Part shown: positions 26,226 through 36,877 of the stretch, piece by piece
Numbering within the stretch: the first letter of the stretch is position 1
How the letters are laid out: every line of letters begins with the position of its first letter
Assembly: GCF_007830335.1 (NCBI RefSeq)
Contig: NZ_VLKU01000010.1
Location: 62,001 to 126,000 of the forward strand
From: Paracoccus sulfuroxidans
GTDB lineage: Bacteria; Pseudomonadota; Alphaproteobacteria; Rhodobacterales; Rhodobacteraceae
DNA: 64,000 nucleotides
Direction: 5' to 3'
Made by a program: the position numbers and the translations under genes
The notes under the pieces: generated by a model
The model's input: only the letters and a program-made list of their open reading frames with translations
Told to the model about the DNA's origin: nothing
Database searches by the model: none

Positions 26226-26533
26226 GAAATCGGCCTTCCAACTCTTTTCGAGGTGACATTCCTGGAAGCGACATTGGCGTCTGGCCTTCCTTTCAACGGA
26301 AAGTGGCCGAGCGGAGGCACAAGGAACAGGACAAGGTTTGTCGAGAGATGGACAGATGGCAGCGGCTGGCCGGTGGTGACCAACCCGCCGCGTCCCCCGA
26401 TAATATGGCGTAGTCCCGCCAATAGGCCGGGAATGTATAGAAATGCCCGTCGACGGGGCATAGGTTGGGCCGGAAAATTGCTTAAGGGCTTTAACCAGTG
26501 ACGGCTTCCTCCGGCAGCCAGACAGGAGACGAC
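26226..26533. other. Divergent intergenic region, no gene seen
   Basis: 308 bp between the Ldh2-family gene (minus) and the acyl-CoA synthetase gene (plus). Open stretches here are extensions of the neighbouring frames without ribosome sites. It must hold both promoters; I could not fix a convincing -35/-10 pair or operator. Confidence 0.5.
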
Positions 26534-28234
26534 ATGACGCTTCCGCCTTCCCGATCAGCCGCGCCGGAAAACGGGCTTTCGCATGTGAGGGGCCCGCAAG
26601 ATGCCCCGCTGAAGCACGCAACGATCCCGCAACTGCTGGCCGAGGCGGTCGCCGCGCATGGGAGCAATGATGCGCTGATCTTTCGTGAAAGCGGCGACCG
26701 GCTCAGCTACGTTGAATTCGCCAAGACCGTCGACCGGATCGCGGCGGGCTTGCTGTCGCTTGGCGTCAAGAAGGGCGATCGCGTCGGCATCTGGTCTCCG
26801 AACCGTCTGGAATGGGTCCTGACGCAGTTCGCGACCGCGCGGATCGGCTCGATTCTGGTCAATATCAACCCAGCTTATCGCCTGTCAGAGCTGGAATATG
26901 CGCTGAACAAGGTCGGCTGCAGCGTGCTGGTCGCCGCCAGCAAGTTCAAAAGCTCGGATTACAAGGGCATGCTGCGTGAGCTGATGCCCGACCTGGCCGA
27001 GGGCAAGCCAAGCCCCCGCTTTCCCGACCTCAACCATGTCGTGATGATGGAGGCCGATCCCGGCCCCGGCATGATCCCCTTTGCTGATCTCGCCGGTCTG
27101 GCGACGCCCGAATTGCTGGCGCAGCTGGAGGATGTCACCCTGACCCCGGAGGAGCCGATCAACATCCAGTTCACCTCGGGCACCACCGGCCAGCCCAAGG
27201 GCGCGACGCTGTCGCATCTGAACATCGTCAACAATGGCAGCTTCGTCACTGACCGGATCAACCTGACCGCGCAGGACCGCATGGTGATCCCGGTGCCGCT
27301 TTACCACTGCTTCGGCATGGTGATGGGGGTGCTTGGCGCGGTCAGCAAGGGCGCGACGATGATCTTCCCGGGCGAGGCTTTTGACCCGGCGCAGACGCTC
27401 GACGCCGTGGCGACCGAGCGGGCGACCGCGCTTTACGGCGTGCCCACCATGTTCGTCGCCATGCTGCAGGAGCTCGACACCGCGCATCGCGATCTTTCCA
27501 GCCTGCGGACGGGCATCATGGCCGGCGCGCTTTGCCCCATCGAAGTCATGAAGCGCGTCAACAAGGACATGAACATGAAAGAGGTGACGATCTGCTACGG
27601 CATGACCGAAACCTCGCCCGTGTCCTTCCAAAGCTTCACCGACGACCCTACCGAAAAGCGCTGCGAGACAGTCGGCCGCATCCACCCGCATCTTGAGGTG
27701 CGGATCGTCGATGGCCATGGCAAAACCGTTCCCATCGGTGAAAAGGGCGAGATCTGGACCAAGGGCTATTCCGTCATGTCCGGCTATTGGGGCGACCAAC
27801 CCGCAACCGAGCGCGCCGTTCTGGACGGCTGGATGCAGACGGGCGACCTCGGCGTTCTGGACGAAGAGGGCTTTTGCACCATCGTCGGCCGCGTCAAGGA
27901 CATGATCATCCGCGGCGGCGAGAACATCTATCCGCGCGAGATCGAGGAATTCCTGATCCGCCACCCCAAGGTCCGCGACGTGCAGGTCTTCGGCATCCCC
28001 GATGAACGCTTCGGCGAAGAGGTCTGCGCATGGGTCGTGGCCCGCAACGGCGAGGATCTGACGCCCGAGGCACTGCGCGACCATTGCAAGGGCCAGATCG
28101 CGCATTTCAAGATCCCGCGCCATTTCCGCATCGTCGCGGACCTGCCGATGACGGTGACCGGCAAGCCGCAGAAATTCGTCATGCGCGACCAGATGGTCGA
28201 AATTCTGGCGAATGACAGCGGCGCGTCTGCCTAG
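26534..28234 (+). CDS. Acyl-CoA synthetase (AMP-forming), fatty-acid type
   Basis: 566 aa. The ATG at 26534 has AGGAGA upstream; a GTG 36 bases earlier is less likely. Core motifs: P-loop [16 protein letters not shown] (about residue 215), YGMTETSPV (about residue 355), [28 protein letters not shown] (about residue 455) and the C-terminal catalytic Lys in VTGKPQKF. The N-terminus ([16 protein letters not shown]) is typical of the medium-chain/ACSF2 branch. Activates a carboxylic acid with ATP and CoA. Monocistronic, opposite the Ldh2 gene. Confidence 0.9.
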   Translation: MTLPPSRSAAPENGLSHVRGPQDAPLKHATIPQLLAEAVAAHGSNDALIFRESGDRLSYVEFAKTVDRIAAGLLSLGVKKGDRVGIWSPNRLEWVLTQFATARIGSILVNINPAYRLSELEYALNKVGCSVLVAASKFKSSDYKGMLRELMPDLAEGKPSPRFPDLNHVVMMEADPGPGMIPFADLAGLATPELLAQLEDVTLTPEEPINIQFTSGTTGQPKGATLSHLNIVNNGSFVTDRINLTAQDRMVIPVPLYHCFGMVMGVLGAVSKGATMIFPGEAFDPAQTLDAVATERATALYGVPTMFVAMLQELDTAHRDLSSLRTGIMAGALCPIEVMKRVNKDMNMKEVTICYGMTETSPVSFQSFTDDPTEKRCETVGRIHPHLEVRIVDGHGKTVPIGEKGEIWTKGYSVMSGYWGDQPATERAVLDGWMQTGDLGVLDEEGFCTIVGRVKDMIIRGGENIYPREIEEFLIRHPKVRDVQVFGIPDERFGEEVCAWVVARNGEDLTPEALRDHCKGQIAHFKIPRHFRIVADLPMTVTGKPQKFVMRDQMVEILANDSGASA

Positions 28235-28248
28235 GCAGGGCCGGGATT

Positions 28249-28271
28249 AGGCGCGGCCTCCCGCCGCGCCT
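28249..28271. terminator. Hairpin between convergent acyl-CoA synthetase and MFS genes
   Basis: AGGCGCGG/CCGCGCCT, 8-bp stem (28249-28256 with 28264-28271), no T run on either side. Possible bidirectional terminator. Confidence 0.4.
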
Positions 28272-29458
28272 CAACCGATCTGCCGCGCGCGTCCCGCGCC
28301 CAGTCCCAGCAGCGCAGTCACCCCCGCAACGGCAAGGCAAGCCGCCAGCGGCACGGTCCAACCGCCCGTGCGATCATGCAGAAAGCCGATCAACGGCGGC
28401 GCGCCTGCCGCGATCAGATAGCCCACGCTTTGCGCCATGGCCGACAGCGCGGCAGCCTGCTCGACCGTCGAAACCCGCATGCTGATGAAGGCCAGCGCAA
28501 GGATGAAGGTCGCCCCGCAGCCAAAGCCGAACATCGCCGCCCAGACGGTCGCCCAACCCGGTGCTAGCATCAGCCCCGCCAGCGCGATCGCGGTGATCGC
28601 CACCACCCCGAAGGCGATCGTGCGCTGGTCCTTCAGCCGCGCGATCAGCGGCCCGATCAACAGCCCCGGCACCGCCGTCGCCAGCTGCGACACGCCATGG
28701 ATCGAGCCTGCGGCAGCGGGCGTATACCCGGCCTCGATCAGGATCTGCGGCATCCAGGTGACGATCACATAATAGACCAGCGAGTTCAGCCCGAAGAACA
28801 GCGTGACCTGCCAGGCCAGCGCCGAACGCCAGATCTTGCCACCCGTGGAAGCGCTGACGGCGGCAGCCTCGGGCGCGCTGTGCTGGCCCATCTGCGGCAG
28901 CCAGACCACCATCGCCAGCACCGGGATCACGACATAGCCGCCAAGCGCGATGTTCCAGCTGGACCCGGGCAGTTCGGCAATCGGCACCGCCATGATCGAG
29001 ACGGCCGAGGCGACCAGCCCTGCCGTCAGCGCATAGGCGCTGGTCAGGCTGGCGATCCGGTCGGGAAAGTCGCGTTTGATCAGGCTCGGCAGCAGCACAT
29101 TGGCAATCGCGATGCCCATGCCGATGACGGCGGTGCCCGCAAACAGCATCCACTCGGACCCGCCCGAGCGCAGCAGCCCGCCCCCGGCGATCAGGATCAG
29201 CGACAGGAACAGGCTGCGCTCCAGCCCACAACGCCGCGCGGCCAGCACGCAGAAGGGCGAGGCGACAGCAAAGACCAGCAGCGGCAGCGTGGTCAGCGCC
29301 CCGGCCTCGGCCGTGCCCATGGCGAAGGCATCACGGACCTGACCAAGGATGGGCGCGACCCCGGTGATGGGCGCGCGCAGGTTCGCGGCAATCAGCAGGA
29401 TCCCCGCAAGCAGCAGGGCGGGTCGGGCGGTGCGGCCCGAAAGCGTGGCATAGGTCAT
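28271..29458 (-). CDS. nimT: MFS transporter, CynX/NimT family
   Basis: 395 aa, about twelve membrane helices. The start of the family is recognisable (LLIAANLRAPITGVAPILGQVRDAF), with Arg after the first helix. The loop between helices 2 and 3 contains AARRCGLERSL. It is divergent from a short AraC regulator, exactly as E. coli nimT (yeaN) is beside nimR (yeaM), where the pair gives 2-nitroimidazole resistance. Cyanate or other small-molecule export is the alternative for this family. Confidence 0.7.
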   Translation of the reverse strand: MTYATLSGRTARPALLLAGILLIAANLRAPITGVAPILGQVRDAFAMGTAEAGALTTLPLLVFAVASPFCVLAARRCGLERSLFLSLILIAGGGLLRSGGSEWMLFAGTAVIGMGIAIANVLLPSLIKRDFPDRIASLTSAYALTAGLVASAVSIMAVPIAELPGSSWNIALGGYVVIPVLAMVVWLPQMGQHSAPEAAAVSASTGGKIWRSALAWQVTLFFGLNSLVYYVIVTWMPQILIEAGYTPAAAGSIHGVSQLATAVPGLLIGPLIARLKDQRTIAFGVVAITAIALAGLMLAPGWATVWAAMFGFGCGATFILALAFISMRVSTVEQAAALSAMAQSVGYLIAAGAPPLIGFLHDRTGGWTVPLAACLAVAGVTALLGLGAGRARQIG

Positions 29459-29503
29459 CTCTCAATCGTCATTTTGATTTCGCATGCCCGTTGGATAGCC
29501 GGG

Positions 29504-29530
29504 TTGGCGGCGCAATAATTTCGATATAAT
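29504..29530 (+). promoter_or_regulatory. Candidate promoter of the NimR-like regulator
   Basis: TTGGCG (29504-29509) and a perfect TATAAT (29525-29530) with a 15-bp spacer, 30 bases before the ATG. The spacing is short, so an activator may be needed. Confidence 0.4.
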
Positions 29531-29560
29531 GTCAATCTATCTTCAAATCCGGACAGACCG

Positions 29561-30349
29561 ATGCTGACTCCGCTGCATGTCGCCAATGAATGCTACGATC
29601 CGGACATCATGGACCTGCCGGCCCTCGCGCTGCGTCTGGATTTCGCACAATACCAGGCCGAGGTTCCGGTCCATTCCCATCGCAAATGCCAGCTTGTTCT
29701 GGCGCTGCATGGCGCGGTCACCTGCAACGTGGCGGGTCATCTGTGGCTGGTGCCGCCGAATTGCGGCGTCTGGATCCCCAGCGGCGTGCCGCATAGCAAC
29801 CGGGCCACGCCGAACGCACGCCTGACCTATCTGTTCGTCGATCCCGACGCCCATCCCCTGCCCCACGATTGCTGCATCCTGTCGATCTCACCCATGATCC
29901 GCGAGATGACCCATCGTCTGGCCGAGTTCGACCTGCCCTATCCGCCCGACGGGCATCAGCGCCGCCTAGTGCAGGTGCTGCTGGAGGAGCTGGGCCAGAT
30001 GCCCAAGCAAAGCTTTGGCTTGCCTGTGTCGGATCATCCGAAGATCGCGCAGATCGTCCGGGGCCTGATTACTGACCCCGCCAACCGCAGCACCATCGGC
30101 GATTGGGCGGATCGTCTGGCGATGAGCGAACGCAGCCTGACGCGGCTGTTTCTGGCCGAAACGGGCCTCACCTGCGGACGCTGGCGTCAGCAGTTTCACC
30201 TGCAGCACGCGCTGCGCGAACTGGCGGCGGGAGCCTCGGTGCAGCAGGTCTCGCTGGATCTGGGTTACAGCTCGGTCACGGCCTTCATCACCATGTTCAA
30301 GAAAGCCGTCGGCACCTCGCCCTCACGCTATTTCGCGGATCGCGGCTAG
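29561..30349 (+). CDS. nimR: AraC-family regulator, NimR-like
   Basis: 262 aa. The N-terminal cupin-type sensor has HSHRKCQLVLALHG (about residue 39) and IPSGVPHSN. The C-terminal helix-turn-helix pair spans about residues 165-255 (TIGDWADRLAMSERSLTRLF and VSLDLGYSSVTAFITMFKKA). It lacks further domains. Divergent by 102 bp from the NimT-type transporter it most likely controls. Confidence 0.78.
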   Translation: MLTPLHVANECYDPDIMDLPALALRLDFAQYQAEVPVHSHRKCQLVLALHGAVTCNVAGHLWLVPPNCGVWIPSGVPHSNRATPNARLTYLFVDPDAHPLPHDCCILSISPMIREMTHRLAEFDLPYPPDGHQRRLVQVLLEELGQMPKQSFGLPVSDHPKIAQIVRGLITDPANRSTIGDWADRLAMSERSLTRLFLAETGLTCGRWRQQFHLQHALRELAAGASVQQVSLDLGYSSVTAFITMFKKAVGTSPSRYFADRG

Positions 30350-30364
30350 GGCGCCTGAATGTGG

Positions 30365-30394
30365 AACGCGCCGGGCCACTGGACCCGGCGCGTT
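30365..30394. terminator. Terminator after the NimR-like gene
   Basis: Perfect 11-bp stem AACGCGCCGGG/CCCGGCGCGTT (30365-30375 with 30384-30394), followed by TTAATTGTT. It can serve both convergent genes. Confidence 0.8.
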
Positions 30395-30405
30395 AATTGT
30401 TCTTG

Positions 30406-30434
30406 CGAGGTTCGGGGGCAATACCCCCACCTCG
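30406..30434 (-). terminator. Hairpin after the TonB-dependent receptor gene
   Basis: CGAGGT and GGGGG pair with CCCCC and ACCTCG (30406-30418 with 30424-30434), directly after the receptor stop at 30437. Confidence 0.65.
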
Positions 30435-30436
30435 GC

Positions 30437-32443
30437 TCAGAAGTCCATCTTCACGCCAAGGGTGATCGTGCGGCCCGGGGCATAGAGGGGGTCGATGTCG
30501 CGCGCAAGGACACCACCGCGCACCACGTCACGCTCACCATAGCTGGAACGCTCATAATAGGTGCGGTCGAACAGGTTATCGACGCCCAGGTGGACGGCCA
30601 CGTTCTGATAGTTCTCGGGGCGCCATTCGCCATAGAGGTTGACGACGGTATAGCCGCTGTCGTCATAGAACCCGGCCTCCGTCATGTCGCTGCTGGACAG
30701 CTTGTTCGCCCATTCCAGCGACGCGCCGACCTTCAGGTTGTACTGCGCCAGCTCCTGATCGACGAAAAGGGTCGCCATCTTGCCGATCGGGACAGCGGTG
30801 CCGCCTGCGGGCAGCATGTCGATGCCGTTTTGCGTGACATCCGCCTTGGTGAAGCTGCCGCCGACACGACCCGAACCCCAGCTGTAGGTGCCCTGAAGCG
30901 TGAAGCCCTTGCTGCGGTATTCATCGACATTGCCCAGATAGGGCGTAGCACCTTCGGGGAAGATGAACTCGCCCATGCCTTTCAGGCGCGTGTCGAAGAA
31001 GGTCAGGTTGCCTGACCAGTTGTCCTGGCTGGCGCTGAGGCCAAGCTTGATGTTGCGCGCCTCGGAGGGATCGAAGTCGCTGGCGGTGTAAAGATCAGAG
31101 CCGCGCGCATGCAGCAGGGCGTATTCGCCGAACCGATAGCCCAGCCAGGTGTGCGAGGCACCCGCGAAGACCTCGTAGCCGGGCGAGAACTCATAGGACA
31201 GCGTGCCGTTGACGCTGGCGCCGGTATCGCTGCGGCGCTTGCCGTTCCAGTCGGTGAAGCGCTGGTGATCGACGCGGGCACCGGTCGACAGGTCGATCCC
31301 GTTGTCCCATTCGAACCGGCCCTGAACGAAGGCACCGACCTGCATGGTTTCCATGGTCCAGTAGCGCCGGTCGGTGTCGCCGTAGTTGTCGACGTCATAG
31401 TCATTATACGCCCAATCGACGCCGGACGTGATGCTGCCCGCGCCCAGCGTGTAGGTGTTCTTGATATGCCCGCCGATGGTACGGTTCTGCAGGTTCATGT
31501 CGCCGTTGGTGCCACCGATCAGATAGTTCGGACGCTCATATTTGTTGTCCGTGACGTAAAGCATCGCCTCGGGATCCCAGCTGTCGGTCGGCGCGGTCGA
31601 GCTGTATTTCAGGCTGACCGAATTGCGCGCGACCTTCATCGGAAAGACCAGCTTGTCCGCATTCAGGTCCATGTTCATCTTGACGGTGCGGTCGGCGTCA
31701 TCCTCGGTATGGTCCAGCGCCAGCTCAATCCGGTGGCCTTCGGCCTCATAGCCCAGCTTGACCAGAGCGCCGGACGCGCCCGGCTCGGTTCCGGCGATCT
31801 CATAGCCGTCGCCGTTCTTGTAATTCTTGCCATCGGTGGCATGGATCATCGCGAACCAGTCGAAGCCGCCATAAGCACCATAGCCCGCCAGCGAGCCCGA
31901 AACGCCGCGACCGTTCGAGCCATAGGACAGACCGACCCGACCGCCCTGGGTCTTGCCATCGGTCAGCATGTCCCGGGCGCCGACGGTCGTATAGCGCACG
32001 GCACCCGCGGCCGCGCTGAAGCCCGCATCGGCGGGGGCGGCGCCTGCGTCCACCTCGACCGATTGCAGGAAGGCGGGATCAACCACGTTCGAGCCGGTGT
32101 GGTGCCAGCCGGTCGGCCCCTGCGGCACGCCGTCAATGCTGACGGCCAGGTTCGACTGTTCCAGACCGAAGACATGGACCCGTTTCGACGGACCTGCACC
32201 GCCCGAAACCGCGACCGCCGAATTGCGAGAGAACAGTTCGGACACATCGGCGGGCTGCAGTGCCTCGATGTCTTCTTTGCTGATGGCCACGCCGCCCGTC
32301 GCCTCGACGCTTTCGCGACCGTCCGAGATCAGGGTGATCGTATCCAGCACGATCGGAGCCTGCGTCGCTTCCTGAGCAGAGAGCCCAGTGGCCAGTGCGA
32401 GTGTGGATACGCCGGTCAAGGCGAAGAGCAGTTTGTGTCCCAT
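30437..32443 (-). CDS. TonB-dependent outer-membrane receptor, siderophore type
   Basis: 668 aa. Signal peptide MGHKLLFALTGVSTLALATGLSA, a TonB-box-like segment VLDTITLI just after it, and a plug domain (residues about 45-170: RVHVFGLEQSNLAVSIDGVPQ, then VEVDAGAAPADAGF). A roughly 22-strand barrel follows, ending in GRTITLGVKMDF with the terminal Phe used for outer-membrane insertion. It lies beside catecholate siderophore genes, so it is presumably the uptake receptor for that ferric siderophore. The inner-membrane ABC importer is not in the window. Confidence 0.9.
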   Translation of the reverse strand: MGHKLLFALTGVSTLALATGLSAQEATQAPIVLDTITLISDGRESVEATGGVAISKEDIEALQPADVSELFSRNSAVAVSGGAGPSKRVHVFGLEQSNLAVSIDGVPQGPTGWHHTGSNVVDPAFLQSVEVDAGAAPADAGFSAAAGAVRYTTVGARDMLTDGKTQGGRVGLSYGSNGRGVSGSLAGYGAYGGFDWFAMIHATDGKNYKNGDGYEIAGTEPGASGALVKLGYEAEGHRIELALDHTEDDADRTVKMNMDLNADKLVFPMKVARNSVSLKYSSTAPTDSWDPEAMLYVTDNKYERPNYLIGGTNGDMNLQNRTIGGHIKNTYTLGAGSITSGVDWAYNDYDVDNYGDTDRRYWTMETMQVGAFVQGRFEWDNGIDLSTGARVDHQRFTDWNGKRRSDTGASVNGTLSYEFSPGYEVFAGASHTWLGYRFGEYALLHARGSDLYTASDFDPSEARNIKLGLSASQDNWSGNLTFFDTRLKGMGEFIFPEGATPYLGNVDEYRSKGFTLQGTYSWGSGRVGGSFTKADVTQNGIDMLPAGGTAVPIGKMATLFVDQELAQYNLKVGASLEWANKLSSSDMTEAGFYDDSGYTVVNLYGEWRPENYQNVAVHLGVDNLFDRTYYERSSYGERDVVRGGVLARDIDPLYAPGRTITLGVKMDF

Positions 32444-32504
32444 GGGTCCCTCGGATTCGCTTTTTCCGGGCCATCTGGGGGATTCGATAATTGCTTAGCA
32501 AGTG

Positions 32505-32539
32505 TTTTTGTCAGGAATCAGGAATAAATCTGACAAAAA
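32505..32539. promoter_or_regulatory. Long inverted repeat upstream of the receptor gene
   Basis: TTTTTGTCAG (32505-32514) and CTGACAAAAA (32530-32539) are perfect inverted arms 15 bp apart, 62-96 bp upstream of the receptor ATG in an AT-rich stretch. Poor as a terminator (weak stem, no U run after it). A regulator-binding site for iron control is more likely. Confidence 0.45.
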
Positions 32540-32666
32540 TAGTATTATATGTAGCGCAGGCATCTCATTCGCCCGAGAAATGCCCCGCAGACACGCCAAG
32601 AAATGCGCCGCGCAGGTCATTCAGCCTGCTGCGCGGCGGGCCGCAGTCGGGCCCGCTGCGGGCAGA

Positions 32667-34031
32667 TCAGGATGCCTGCGTCATCAGCTCGGTCAGCGGC
32701 AGCGTCAGGCTTTCGGGTTGCAGGGCGCGGTCCAGAAAGGCGCGCAGATCGCGGCAGTGGCGGTCGAATTCGTCGCGCGCCATCAGCGCCGGGTCCGCGT
32801 CAATCTGCAGGATCATGCCGCTGCCGTCATGCTCGGCCCGGATGGTGACGTTGAGGCCGTCGTTCGGCCCGCTGGACATCACGTGCCGGGTGGCGTGGCA
32901 GCCCTGAAACTGCGGCTGATCAAAGGGCAACACGTTGATGAGGGGAGAGAAGAAGAAGCGGCTGCCCGCGCCCACGCCGCAATCCTCGGCGATCTGTTCT
33001 ATCCGGTAGCGGCCGTGACGGCGCAGCTTGCGCAGACCTTTCGCGGTCTCGGCCAGAAACCCCGACAGCGTACCCTCTGAGGGCACGCGGACGTTCAACG
33101 GCAGGATATTGACCACCATCGCGGGGATATGCGCGCTGACGCTGCCCAGCCTGCTCATGAAGGGAAGCCAGACCGGCAGGGCCGCAGCCGGCGCGCCAGC
33201 GGGCGTCCGATGCGGCCCGTCCAGATGGCCCAACAGATAGGCCGAGACCAGCGCCGTGGACAGATCGGCCCAGTTCAACCCGGAGATATCGGCCAGCGCC
33301 GCGATCCGGCCATCCGGACCGGGCAGGTCGAATTCGAAGGCATAGCCCGCCTCGGCATAGTTTTCCTCACCCTTGCGGATGGTGGGAAGCGTGCCCGCCT
33401 CGGCCGCACGTTCGGCCCAATAGGCGCGGGCCGCCTCATGCGGGGGGCTGCGGCGATAGGCCTCTTCCTCGGCCAGATAGGCGGCGAAGGGCTTGAAGGG
33501 CTGGCCCTCGGGCGTGCCGAAGCGGAAATGGGCGTAAAGCTCGGCGCAGCGCGTCTCCAAGAGGCCCATGCTGAACCCGTCCAGAATGATGTGATGGCCG
33601 CGATTGTACCAGAGCCAGCGATCCGCCCCCAGCCGCAGCAGCCACTCTGCCGCCAACGGGTCGCGGCGCAGGTCGGTCGGGGTGGCGATATCGTCCTGAA
33701 ACATCTGCAGCGCAGCGGCCAAGGGGTCGGGCTGATCGCTCAGATCGAAGCGGACCAACTGTGGCGCGCGGGCCGGGTCGCAGCTTTGCAGGGGCGGGCC
33801 GCCCTCGACCGGGTGGAAGCGGATCGACAGCACCTCGGCCTCCACCACGGTCTGAGTGATCGCGCGCGACAGCGCCTCGGCGTCGACGGGCGTGCCGTCC
33901 CTGCCCCGGATCTCGATCGCATGGGCCACGGATGAAACCGCCTCATCGGGGTGATGGCGAAACTCCTCCCAGAAATCCAGCTGGGCCAAGGTCAGGGCAA
34001 GCATGTTCCGAGTAGGGTTGTGCTGGTTCAT
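32667..34031 (-). CDS. Free-standing NRPS condensation enzyme, VibH-like
   Basis: 454 aa, a single condensation domain with no carrier or adenylation domain. The catalytic motif HHIILDG is intact (residues 146-152). Other C-domain marks: LTLAQLDFWEEF near the N-terminus, EAEVLSIRF, the LPFMSRLGSVSAHIPAMVVN segment and NILPLNVRVP. Size and stand-alone form match VibH of vibriobactin synthesis, which joins carrier-bound 2,3-dihydroxybenzoate to a polyamine. Divergent from entE by 159 bp and downstream of no other gene on its strand, so iron-regulated co-expression through the shared intergenic region is likely. Confidence 0.85.
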   Translation of the reverse strand: MNQHNPTRNMLALTLAQLDFWEEFRHHPDEAVSSVAHAIEIRGRDGTPVDAEALSRAITQTVVEAEVLSIRFHPVEGGPPLQSCDPARAPQLVRFDLSDQPDPLAAALQMFQDDIATPTDLRRDPLAAEWLLRLGADRWLWYNRGHHIILDGFSMGLLETRCAELYAHFRFGTPEGQPFKPFAAYLAEEEAYRRSPPHEAARAYWAERAAEAGTLPTIRKGEENYAEAGYAFEFDLPGPDGRIAALADISGLNWADLSTALVSAYLLGHLDGPHRTPAGAPAAALPVWLPFMSRLGSVSAHIPAMVVNILPLNVRVPSEGTLSGFLAETAKGLRKLRRHGRYRIEQIAEDCGVGAGSRFFFSPLINVLPFDQPQFQGCHATRHVMSSGPNDGLNVTIRAEHDGSGMILQIDADPALMARDEFDRHCRDLRAFLDRALQPESLTLPLTELMTQAS

Positions 34032-34099
34032 TCTGTCTCCAACGGTTCAGGCGTCCGGGCAGGTGCCGGGCCAAAACCTCTTGCGCATCGAGATATTGC

Positions 34100-34114
34100 T
34101 GATAGAAATACTCA
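34100..34114. promoter_or_regulatory. Iron-responsive-operator-like TGA-N9-TCA site
   Basis: TGATAGAAATACTCA at 34100-34114 matches the TGA-N9-TCA iron-responsive operator described for RirA control in alphaproteobacteria. It lies midway between the divergent condensation and entE genes. A chance match is possible because only six bases are fixed. Confidence 0.5.
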
Positions 34115-34190
34115 ACATTCAGACGGGGTCAATAGAGCAAGCGACCATCAGGTCAGCCAGCGCCGAATTTCAAAAGAACGGAACGCCAGG

Positions 34191-35815
<1,625 letters not shown>

Positions 35816-35819
<4 letters not shown>

Positions 35820-36091
35820 GCGACGCGCTGCTGACCGAAAGCGCCACGGTGCTGGACCCCGCGCAGATCACCCGTGACTGGCTGGAGGCGCGGGTGTCGA
35901 AGATGATCGACGATGAGGAAGAGATCGACCCCGAGGAGAATTTGCTGCTCTACGGGCTCGACTCGATTTCGGTCATGCAGTTGATCTCTGACCTGCGCGG
36001 CGCGGGCGTCGGGCTGAGCTTTGCCGAGCTGGGACAGCAGCCGACACTGAACAAATGGTGGAACCTGATCGCGGCGAAGCTGCCGCGCTGA
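35816..36091 (+). CDS. Free-standing aryl carrier protein
   Basis: 91 aa, all helical. The phosphopantetheine Ser is in LLLYGLDSISVMQLISDL (GLDS at residues about 47-50). In E. coli this domain is the C-terminal half of EntB; here it is a separate protein next to entE. It holds the dihydroxybenzoyl thioester for the condensation enzyme. A phosphopantetheinyl transferase is needed but is not in the window. Confidence 0.92.
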
Positions 36092-36100
36092 GGCAGGGAT

Positions 36101-36123
36101 CGCTGCGGGTCAGGCCCGCAGCG
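36101..36123. terminator. Bidirectional hairpin between the carrier-protein gene and entA
   Basis: Perfect 9-bp stem CGCTGCGGG/CCCGCAGCG (36101-36109 with 36115-36123). It covers the entA stop codon and lies ten bases past the carrier-protein stop. No U run. Confidence 0.5.
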
Positions 36124-36877
36124 TCGCCCCGCCGTCGACATAAAGGTCGGACATGGTGATATGCCCGGCCTGATCCGACAGCAGGTAAAGCACAGAGGCC
36201 GCAATATCCTCGGGCACCGCCAGCTTTCCCAAGGGAATGCCAGTGCGGTAGGTGGCAAGGTCGCCTGCGATGACCTTCTCCTGCCCCTCGGGCCCGTCCC
36301 ACATACCGGTCTGCATGGGTGTCAGGGTCGAGCCGGGCGCGACGATGTTGCAGCGGATGTTCTGCGCGGCAAGCTCCAACCCAAGGCAGCGCGTCAGCAT
36401 CGCCGCCGCTGCTTTCGAGGCCGCATAGGCCCCCATCCCGATCCGGGGAATCCCCCCGGCATTCGAGCCGACGACCGCAATCGCGCCGCCACCGTGGTGC
36501 CGCATCTCACGGCCAAGGGCGGTGATCACGCGGAAGGTGCCGCCTGCGTTGACGGCCATCACGCGATCCCATTCGGCAGTCGCGCAGTCCAGAAGCGAGC
36601 CGACCGACAGGATGCCCGCCGCATGCACGCCCAGGGTCACCGGGCCGAAGCTGGCCGATGCTTCAGCGACCAAAGCGTCAGCGTCATCTTCCGCCACATC
36701 GAAGGCCCGCCAGCGCAGCCGCGCGCCCTCGCGGCAGTCTGCGGTGATCGCCTCGGCCCGGTCGCTTGCCAGCACATTTGCACCCGCCTCGGTCAGCGCG
36801 GCCACGACCGCCCGGCCGATCCCGCCCGCAGCCCCCGTGACCAGCGCCGTCTTGCCGTCAAATCCGGTCAGGCGCAT
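36110..36877 (-). CDS. entA: 2,3-dihydro-2,3-dihydroxybenzoate dehydrogenase EntA
   Basis: 255 aa classical SDR. Dinucleotide motif TGAAGGIG (about residues 14-21), VHAAGILSVG in place of NNAG, catalytic Ser in VVGSNAGGIPR and YAASK (about residues 148-152). It oxidises 2,3-dihydro-2,3-dihydroxybenzoate to 2,3-dihydroxybenzoate with NAD. It overlaps entB by ten bases in the order entC-entB-entA, which fixes its identity better than sequence alone. Confidence 0.9.
   Translation of the reverse strand: MRLTGFDGKTALVTGAAGGIGRAVVAALTEAGANVLASDRAEAITADCREGARLRWRAFDVAEDDADALVAEASASFGPVTLGVHAAGILSVGSLLDCATAEWDRVMAVNAGGTFRVITALGREMRHHGGGAIAVVGSNAGGIPRIGMGAYAASKAAAAMLTRCLGLELAAQNIRCNIVAPGSTLTPMQTGMWDGPEGQEKVIAGDLATYRTGIPLGKLAVPEDIAASVLYLLSDQAGHITMSDLYVDGGATLRA

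Noticed and set aside
32505..32539. Terminator for the condensation-enzyme gene
   Set aside because: Stem is A/T-rich with a 15-base loop, lies over 120 bp past the stop and has no U run in the transcript direction.
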